From an uncultured Granulosicoccus sp. (lineage in GTDB: Bacteria; Pseudomonadota; Gammaproteobacteria; Granulosicoccales; Granulosicoccaceae): DNA of 28,895 nt. Below are positions 23,068 through 28,895 of the stretch, piece after piece. The notes beneath the pieces were generated by a model. The model did no database searches and was not told where the DNA came from. It was given only the letters and a program-made list of their open reading frames with translations. The DNA is taken from contig CALDSR010000043.1 of NCBI GenBank assembly GCA_937924505.1, forward strand, positions 1 to 28,895, written 5' to 3'. Position 1 is the stretch's first letter; every line of letters begins with the position of its first letter. A program made the position numbers and the translations under genes.

Positions 23068-23769
23068 TACGTGAAGAATGACCCATGAATTGAGGGTATG
23101 ACATGACTTCGTCCGAGCTAGACATACGATCGCAATATTATTCCGTCGATATTTTCGCCACGATTTGCAATCAATTTGTGGTGCCTTTAACGTGGAGCCC
23201 GGAGTAACGGATCAGGACGGATTGACAGCTCACCTGTCTACTGAGTCCCCCGGGGGCTGGACCTTGCCCGGGTCGGATTAAACGTGGATACGGTCGATCG
23301 CGTAGAGTGCGAATACAGAAGCTGTCCTGGCGAGCATTATTTTTTCATACTGCAACATAGGGTCGAGGGTTTCTACAGTGTGTTTGGCGCTTTGCTGACC
23401 GAGCGCGCGGTTTGCGAAGGCCCCAAACCCAATGCTGATCGACAATGGGGCACCCGTATCTGAGAACGGTATGATTATATTGATTGCTTGATTGGACAGT
23501 GGTACGAAATGGCTGAGTTGGAGCGCATAGCCACATTGGTAGCTACTCATGACTCAGCTTGTGGGTGCACAGACTACCTGCCAACATATTCTATCCTTAA
23601 ACTCTTGGGAACTCTAGTTCTTTGATGTATTCTGAATACAGCCTCGGCTGTGACTTTGGTGATCCTGACCCATCGCTGGCAATCATTATCTCAGGAATCT
23701 GACTAACCACCGAATGGGTAAAACTACAAAGCTAGCCCTGATTTTTTAATTCTCGCCCTGTAAACAAAA
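23068..23769. other. 702-bp stretch with no convincing gene
   Basis: Between the paa cluster and the export operon no gene is clearly supported. A GC-rich self-complementary spot CCCCCGGGGG lies near 23248-23257. A 90-codon minus-strand ORF (23278-23550) is listed separately. No transposase or tRNA remnant was recognised. The promoter of the following operon should lie in 23600-23769 but no clean boxes are seen. Confidence 0.4.
23278..23550 (-). CDS. hypothetical 90-residue ORF, doubtful
   Basis: The ATG frame reads through IIIPFSDTGAPLSISIGFGA and LDPMLQYEKIMLARTASVFA before its stop. The amino-acid composition is protein-like and a low-complexity origin is unlikely, but no domain is recognised and no good ribosome site precedes the start. 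It could be a small real gene or the tail of a decayed gene. Confidence 0.25.
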   Translation of the reverse strand: MSSYQCGYALQLSHFVPLSNQAINIIIPFSDTGAPLSISIGFGAFANRALGQQSAKHTVETLDPMLQYEKIMLARTASVFALYAIDRIHV

Positions 23770-24480
23770 TTGATAAGCAACTACATAATATTCGACGCTG
23801 TTTCCAAATCGTATGGTGAGGGATCGTCAAAACAAACCGTGCTCGCCAATGCCGCTCTATCGGTAAATCAGGGAGAACAGATCGCTGTTCTCGGTCACAG
23901 CGGAAGTGGCAAATCCACCCTGTTGAATTTAATTTCAGGCATCGACTATGTCGATAGTGGAAAAATAATAATTAACGATAAAACATTAACCAGCCTGTCT
24001 GAAAAAGAACGTACATTGTTCAGACGCCGGCATATCGGCTTTGTCTATCAATCGTTCAATCTTATACAAACACTTACCGCTTTTGAAAACATACAACTAC
24101 CACTGCAACTAAACAATTATCGATCAAAGGAAATCAGGCGCCTGACTACCGACATGCTGGAGCGGGTCGGACTGGCGGACCGGGGTGATGCATTCCCGGA
24201 TCAACTTTCAGGCGGCGAGCAACAGCGAGTTGCAATTGCACGGGCAATGATTCATTCCCCTGCCTTGGTACTGGCTGACGAACACACCGGCAATCTCGAT
24301 GCTGAAACGGGTCGTGCCATGATTGACTTGTTTGCAGAGCTGGCAAAATCCAGGAACCAGACAGTCTTGATGGTCACGCATAGCCGTGCAATAGCAAGCA
24401 GCGCAGACAGGGTAGTGAGCTTCCGCGACGGTAAGCTACACACAGATTCAAATACAGGAAGCTCATCCCTTGCCTGGTGA
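23770..24480 (+). CDS. ABC transporter ATPase, LolD/MacB/AttE type
   Basis: The 236-residue ATPase starts at TTG 23770, as an in-frame TAA lies just upstream (23761). It has Walker A GHSGSGKST (about 42-50), a Q-loop VYQSFNLIQTLTAFENI, the signature LSGGEQQRVAIARAM, Walker B LVLADEHTGNLD, and the switch histidine in MVTHS. The LTAFENIQLPL region and TGNLD place it in the LolD/MacB/FtsE group, which works with FtsX-type permeases. One oddity is histidine in ADEHTGNLD, where this group nearly always has proline; the catalytic glutamate is kept. The end overlaps the next gene by 11 bases. It powers export or extraction of a cell-envelope substrate in the operon. Confidence 0.92.
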   Translation: MISNYIIFDAVSKSYGEGSSKQTVLANAALSVNQGEQIAVLGHSGSGKSTLLNLISGIDYVDSGKIIINDKTLTSLSEKERTLFRRRHIGFVYQSFNLIQTLTAFENIQLPLQLNNYRSKEIRRLTTDMLERVGLADRGDAFPDQLSGGEQQRVAIARAMIHSPALVLADEHTGNLDAETGRAMIDLFAELAKSRNQTVLMVTHSRAIASSADRVVSFRDGKLHTDSNTGSSSLAW

Positions 24481-27199
24481 CAGCGTTTCTCAATTCTCGT
24501 CTGTGCAAGGGGTTTTTTATAAATGCAGCTTGCGTCATTGGCAGCAACATAAATGGCAAGCCATTTTGATGCTGATCGGTATGTCACTCGGGGTTGCTGT
24601 TGTCTTTGCTGTTGATATCGCCAACAATAGTGCCAAACGCGCTTTTACACTATCACTGGATACTGTTACCGGCAGGACTACACATCAAATTGTTGGAGGT
24701 GCAGATGGCATCGATGAACAGTTGTATGCCACGCTACGCACAGAACTCGGTTTTCGAAGAAGTGCGCCGATACTCGAAGGAAGAATTACACTCAAACACA
24801 AAGACAATACAAGCAACTACAGTGAGTCACTGCAGTTACTAGGTGTAGATATCTTTGCCGAACCGATGTTTCGTGAACAGAGCACCAACAGCACCACCAA
24901 TACAAGAGATTCATTAAAGCTGTTACGCGCAGGCTCTGTCATTCTGGCAGATACAACCGCTCTGAGGCTTGGAGTCAAGCCAGGTGAACTGCTTACAATC
25001 AGCAACTCTGCTCAAGTTACTGCTCAAGCCACTGACCAAGCTAACAACCCGGCCAATAACTCGGTTCAGACACTTACCTTGCTAAGCACTGTTAAAACCC
25101 GTGATCAACCGGGTTTTGAGAATATCGCCATGGTCGACATCGCTACCGCACAGCAAATACTCAACAAGTACGGCAAGCTCAGCAGGATCGATCTAATACT
25201 GCCCGACTCGGACTCACCATCTGAAGAACAATCAAACTCTCGTAGTGATGCTTCTGCCAACAAGTCAGTTATTGAACAGCTTGAAAGCGCACTACCCGGT
25301 GTCACCGTGATTGATGCTGCACGACGCAACAATTCCCTAACTCAAATGACAGATGCGTTTCACACCAACCTACTTGCAATGAGTCTGTTGGCACTGTTGG
25401 TTGGTGCCTTTTTGATTTATAACACCGTGACACTCTCGGTTATTCAAAGACGGCAGACATTCGGTCAGTTACGGACACTCGGCATTCAGCGTCATGAACT
25501 GTTTCGATCAATTTTGACTGAAACACTTATATTCGCGGTAATTGGAACACTGGCAGGCTTGATGCTGGGCTATCTGCTCGGCAGTGTTTTACTGACCCTG
25601 GTCACACGAACCATAAATGATCTCTACTTTACTCTTGATGTTCGGCAGGTAGGTTACTCAGCCTTAACTGGCTTGAAAGCCTGTGCTATCGGCCTGGGTG
25701 TTTCACTTCTCGCCGCACTGGCGCCGGCAATCGAAGCGTCAAGAAGTGCACCTGCAGCAGTCGTTCGACGCACCACGGTAGAAAAGCGTGTCAGTAGACT
25801 GGTTCCTAAAATATTTATTGGTGGTATAGCTCTTATAGTGGTCGGTTTTATTGTTCTCTGGATAAGTAGCGCCAGCTTGTGGGCAGCATTTGTTGCAATC
25901 TTCCTTATAGTTATTGGCTATAGCCTGATCATACCGCAGCTTATAATCGCGATAACTTCCGCTGGAAATTACTCTGCACTGGCATCTGTCGGTACGATGG
26001 GTAACTACCCGTTAAGATCAATGACGTCCGGTTTAAGTCGTACAGCCGTCGCGATCGCAGCCCTCTCCGTATCTGTTGCTGCAACGGCGGGTGTCGGTAT
26101 CATGATCGGGAGTTTTCGGCTCTCGGTTGAAAACTGGCTCGGCAACACACTGCAGGCGGACGTTTATATAAATGCAACGTCCAGCGACCAGAACCCGGAC
26201 GCTGTTCTGCCTCAAAAGCTTTTAAATAATATTCAGTCCATGCCCGAACTCAGTGGCTCAAGGGTGGCAAGATTGACAGAAGTAGACACAAACCTGGCCC
26301 CCGCACGGCTACTGGCAGTGCAAAGCTCTGGCAATGCAAAACTTAACTATGAATTTATAGAGATTAACCAGTCATCAGAAAATAAAGAATCTATGGCTGG
26401 AAACGCAGGCGATAAAATCACAGACGAAGATAAAATACCGTTGTTGTTCAATACAGATGCCGTCATTATTTCTGAGCCGTTTGCGCGAAAAAACAATGCT
26501 GTGGTTGGGTCAGAAATTGGCATTACAAGCGATAAAGGCGTAATACCTTTTCAGGTCACTGGTATATTCACCAATTACACAACAGGCAAAGGGTTGATAG
26601 TGATGTCTTTGCCTGCCTACCATAAGTACTGGGGCGACCGAAGTATCGACTCCATCGGAGTTAATTTTACAGAGAATGCTGATCCTGCCAGCGTAACCAA
26701 ACGTCTGCGTTCGCTAATTGTTGAATCCAACGAGCCAATAACACTACGATCTGACATCGATATACGGGAACAGTCACTGGAAATATTTGACAGAACCTTC
26801 GCCATTACCCACGTACTTAGACTTCTCACCGTTGGCGTGGCTTTTGTCGGTATCCTTAGCGCGTTAATGGCACTTTCACTTGAGCGCCGTGCTGAATATG
26901 CGGTGCTTCGGGCACTGGGTATTACCCCTTCAGAGTTGCGCAACCTGCTATTTGTTCAGACCGGCTTGATGGGAATTATCGCAGGTGTGCTGGCGCTGCC
27001 ACTCGGTATTGCCATGTCACAGATTCTGGTGTCAGTGATAAATGTCAGATCGTTTGGCTGGTCAATGGCGTATAAAATTTCACCCACTGTACTCGCAGAG
27101 AGCCTGTTGCTGGCGTTTGTCGCAGCGCTACTGGCAGGTTTATATCCAGCCCATAAGCTCAGCCGCCTCTCACCGGCAGAGGCATTGCGACACCAATGA
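24470..27199 (+). CDS. FtsX-like permease with two FtsX domains (AttF-AttG-like fusion)
   Basis: The 909-residue membrane protein begins at TTG 24470 with AGGA eight to ten bases upstream, inside the ATPase gene. A first membrane segment (WQAILMLIGMSLGVAVVFAV, about 28-47) is followed by a large periplasmic domain and an FtsX block from about 297 (LLAMSLLALLVGAFLIYNT). A second half follows with AIAALSVSVAATAGVGI near 527 and another periplasmic domain. The final FtsX block from about 782 has VLRLLTVGVAFVGILSALMA and RRAEYAVLRALGITPSELR. Two halves in one chain correspond to the separate AttF and AttG permeases of AttEFGH systems. It likely moves a lipid or lipoprotein substrate across or out of the inner membrane. 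The stop overlaps the next start (ATGA). Confidence 0.9.
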   Translation: MPGDSVSQFSSVQGVFYKCSLRHWQQHKWQAILMLIGMSLGVAVVFAVDIANNSAKRAFTLSLDTVTGRTTHQIVGGADGIDEQLYATLRTELGFRRSAPILEGRITLKHKDNTSNYSESLQLLGVDIFAEPMFREQSTNSTTNTRDSLKLLRAGSVILADTTALRLGVKPGELLTISNSAQVTAQATDQANNPANNSVQTLTLLSTVKTRDQPGFENIAMVDIATAQQILNKYGKLSRIDLILPDSDSPSEEQSNSRSDASANKSVIEQLESALPGVTVIDAARRNNSLTQMTDAFHTNLLAMSLLALLVGAFLIYNTVTLSVIQRRQTFGQLRTLGIQRHELFRSILTETLIFAVIGTLAGLMLGYLLGSVLLTLVTRTINDLYFTLDVRQVGYSALTGLKACAIGLGVSLLAALAPAIEASRSAPAAVVRRTTVEKRVSRLVPKIFIGGIALIVVGFIVLWISSASLWAAFVAIFLIVIGYSLIIPQLIIAITSAGNYSALASVGTMGNYPLRSMTSGLSRTAVAIAALSVSVAATAGVGIMIGSFRLSVENWLGNTLQADVYINATSSDQNPDAVLPQKLLNNIQSMPELSGSRVARLTEVDTNLAPARLLAVQSSGNAKLNYEFIEINQSSENKESMAGNAGDKITDEDKIPLLFNTDAVIISEPFARKNNAVVGSEIGITSDKGVIPFQVTGIFTNYTTGKGLIVMSLPAYHKYWGDRSIDSIGVNFTENADPASVTKRLRSLIVESNEPITLRSDIDIREQSLEIFDRTFAITHVLRLLTVGVAFVGILSALMALSLERRAEYAVLRALGITPSELRNLLFVQTGLMGIIAGVLALPLGIAMSQILVSVINVRSFGWSMAYKISPTVLAESLLLAFVAALLAGLYPAHKLSRLSPAEALRHQ

Positions 27200-28338
27200 G
27201 GTATTTTATCTTAACACTGGCCATGCTGACGTCACTTGTAGCGTGCGAGCAAGAGCAACCACAGGTCTCAGGTGTATCGCTGCATTCAGAACTCGGCGGT
27301 GATGCCTCAGGCTTCGAACGAGCCTGCAGTGGGCGACAATTTAATTTTCCTGAAGACCATGCAGCACATCCTTCATTCAGAAACGAGTGGTGGTACATCA
27401 CCGGTAACCTTGAAAACACTACCGGCAAACGGTTCGGCTTTCATATAACGTTTTTTAGAATTGCCAATGAACCACTTTCCACAGCTGAAGCGGATCAAGC
27501 AATCAGCAAGTGGAGTAGCAGCCAGTTTTATATGGCGCACTTCGCGGTAACCGCTGAAGATGGAGAAATTAAAACCTATGAACGATTCTCCCGTGCTGCA
27601 GCTGGCCTGGCTGGTGCCGAAGCCGATGATACCAATGTGGTCAAAGTCTGGCTTGATGACTGGCAGCTGCTCGCTCGAGAGCAGGACAATCAGCTGATCT
27701 GGCAACTTAATCTTGCCGAGCAGGATCTTAACCTTGATCTAAAGCTCACCGCCGATAAGCCACTGGTTCTGCAGGGAGATGCGGGGTACAGTAGGAAAAG
27801 TGCCGATACCTGTAACGCCTCTTATTACTACTCCTTCACCCGGTTACAAGCATCCGGCAACCTTTCCATAAACAAGCCCGACAGCACTGAATCTCTTCAC
27901 AGTGTATCCGGTACAGCGTGGCTCGATCGGGAGTGGAGCAGCAGTGCACTCGGTAAAGATCAAAGTGGCTGGGACTGGTTTGCACTACAACTTAATGATG
28001 GCAGAGACATCATGTTGTATCAGTTGAGAAAAAATGACGGTAGTCGCGATGCCTACAGTCACGCCGTGGAGATCGATAGCGAGGGCAAGGCAACCGAGAT
28101 TCCGATTGAAAATATCGATCTCGAAATTACTCGCTGGTGGCGGAGCGACACTGGCAGCGACTATCCGGTAGCGGGTGTAATCCATCGAAAAGACACCGAC
28201 AAAACCATCGTGTTCGAACCACTGGTCGATGATCAATTGCTTGACCTGACAGTGCGTTATTGGGAAGGCGCAATCAGTCTGACTGACAGTAATCAAAACG
28301 CCATAGGGCGTGGTTATATGGAGTTGACCGGCTACTGA
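27196..28338 (+). CDS. lipoprotein of the AttH/CrtC lipocalin-like family
   Basis: The 380-residue product has a lipoprotein signal (MRYFILTLAMLTSLVAC, lipidated Cys17; Glu at +2 is compatible with the outer membrane). The family motif NEWWYITGNLEN is at about 63-74, then FGFHITFFRIA. Later come MAHFAVTAEDGE and the second half with VSGTAWLDREWSSSALGKDQ and GWDWFALQLNDGRDIMLYQL. These fit AttH/CrtC proteins, which consist of two lipocalin-like halves. It is translationally coupled to the permease by ATGA. In AttEFGH loci AttH is the secreted partner of the transporter. Its substrate is unknown; CrtC relatives hydrate carotenoids, but nothing here indicates carotenoid genes. Confidence 0.9.
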   Translation: MRYFILTLAMLTSLVACEQEQPQVSGVSLHSELGGDASGFERACSGRQFNFPEDHAAHPSFRNEWWYITGNLENTTGKRFGFHITFFRIANEPLSTAEADQAISKWSSSQFYMAHFAVTAEDGEIKTYERFSRAAAGLAGAEADDTNVVKVWLDDWQLLAREQDNQLIWQLNLAEQDLNLDLKLTADKPLVLQGDAGYSRKSADTCNASYYYSFTRLQASGNLSINKPDSTESLHSVSGTAWLDREWSSSALGKDQSGWDWFALQLNDGRDIMLYQLRKNDGSRDAYSHAVEIDSEGKATEIPIENIDLEITRWWRSDTGSDYPVAGVIHRKDTDKTIVFEPLVDDQLLDLTVRYWEGAISLTDSNQNAIGRGYMELTGY

Positions 28339-28349
28339 CAGGAGCATTG

Positions 28350-28374
28350 GGGCGCCCGGCCAGGGCAATGGCTG
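28350..28374. other. GC-rich imperfect hairpin between convergent genes
   Basis: CCGGCCA and TGGCTGG around 28357-28376 can pair (one G-T) with a GGGCAA loop, in the 103-bp gap between two converging genes. There is no T run, so a bidirectional terminator is possible but not shown. Confidence 0.25.
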
Positions 28375-28441
28375 GGCGGTGGCGATTGTTCAGGTGTCAG
28401 ATGTGTGTGAGAGTATCGGTACACAACCGCTGCACAACAAA

Positions 28442-28895
28442 CTATTCCGTCGTATCAATCAGTACATCGTATTCGACAGTTACATCACTGTCCGCGAGTA
28501 CTGCCAGCGACCATTTGCCGCTGGTGGCGGCAATGGTGGATACCATCGCTGGTGATCCGCTACCATCGACGTCTCTGATAATCAAGGTATTGCTTTCGTC
28601 ACGAAGGAAAATACGCACATCAGCGTCCGGAGCGGCAACGCTGTCCCAGATAACTTGCGCATCGATTCGTTCGCCAGCAACCACATCAAAGTCAAACCTT
28701 TGGAAGCGCCCTGAAGTATTGCTGCCACTGCTACTGAACTCGAAATCTGCGAGCGGTATGGCATTGACAGTGAGTGTGGCGTTATCGGACGCGACAGGGG
28801 TGTTGTCATCACTGACTACCACTGAATAGATCGTTCCGGAATCGGCCAGTGTCACCGAAGCGAGGTTCAAGGTGTCGCTAGTTTCACCCGCGAGA
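28442..28895 (-). CDS. Ig-like/PPC-like domain protein, C-terminal part
   Basis: The frame is open to the right window edge (no start visible) and stops at 28442-28444 on the minus strand, giving at least 150 residues. An Ig-like strand pattern (TLNLASVTLADSGTIYSVVV, then ASDNATLTVNA) is followed by a domain resembling prepeptidase C-terminal (PPC) modules: RFQRFDFDVVAGERIDAQVI, PDADVRIFLRDESNTLIIRD and SGKWSLAVLADSDVTVEYDV. Such proteins are large, secreted or surface-anchored. No membrane anchor follows. It converges with the AttH-like gene. Confidence 0.75.
   Translation of the reverse strand, partial: LAGETSDTLNLASVTLADSGTIYSVVVSDDNTPVASDNATLTVNAIPLADFEFSSSGSNTSGRFQRFDFDVVAGERIDAQVIWDSVAAPDADVRIFLRDESNTLIIRDVDGSGSPAMVSTIAATSGKWSLAVLADSDVTVEYDVLIDTTE

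Noticed and set aside
1..28895. CRISPR array or tandem repeat block
   Set aside because: No regularly spaced direct repeats of 20-40 bases were seen on reading the window.

Overview
The window looks like part of a gammaproteobacterial chromosome, possibly marine. The left edge carries the tail of trmJ, the tRNA-Phe fragment is of the gammaproteobacterial type, and the catabolic and lipoprotein-export genes resemble gammaproteobacterial forms. I cannot name a genus from sequence alone.

Region 1 (1-5735) is an accessory patch. After the trmJ end comes a degenerate IS91-type transposase scrap, an AT-rich gene for a DMT-like membrane protein with an unusual C-terminal extension, and an IS66 transposase fragment. 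Next is a small set of orphan genes: one CPCC-type cysteine-rich protein and two apparently paralogous small proteins. The patch closes with an IS30 transposase N-terminal fragment and the 3' half of a tRNA-Phe gene, disrupted in its T arm. The tRNA fragment is what an integrated element or its excision commonly leaves behind, so I read it as an island edge.

Region 2 (5958-10033) has a fused indolepyruvate/arylpyruvate ferredoxin oxidoreductase gene divergent from an Lrp/AsnC regulator. A second degenerate IS91-type transposase piece follows at 10069-10301.

Region 3 (10330-23067) is a phenylacetate (paa) catabolic cluster in four transcription blocks: paaZ-paaX-like (minus), paaG(deleted)-paaI-paaK-tetR (plus), paaJ-A-B-C-D-E (minus) and a fused hydratase/3-hydroxyacyl-CoA dehydrogenase gene (plus). 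Together with region 2 it describes a route in which aromatic amino acids give arylpyruvates, then arylacetyl-CoA (from the oxidoreductase, or from phenylacetate via PaaK). Ring epoxidation by PaaABCE (with PaaD) follows, then isomerisation (PaaG), ring opening and oxidation (PaaZ), and beta-oxidation-like steps (fused PaaF/PaaH-type protein, PaaJ) to acetyl-CoA and succinyl-CoA. The isomerase gene paaG has lost its middle by an in-frame deletion, so the locus as written lacks an obvious functional isomerase. This is the most striking observation in the window.

Region 4 (23770-28338) is an AttEFGH-like export operon: an ABC ATPase, one large permease with two FtsX-type domains, and a lipoprotein of the AttH/CrtC lipocalin-like family, all overlapping. 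The right edge holds the C-terminus of a convergent surface or secreted protein with Ig-like and PPC-like modules. I saw no CRISPR array, rRNA or intact tRNA.
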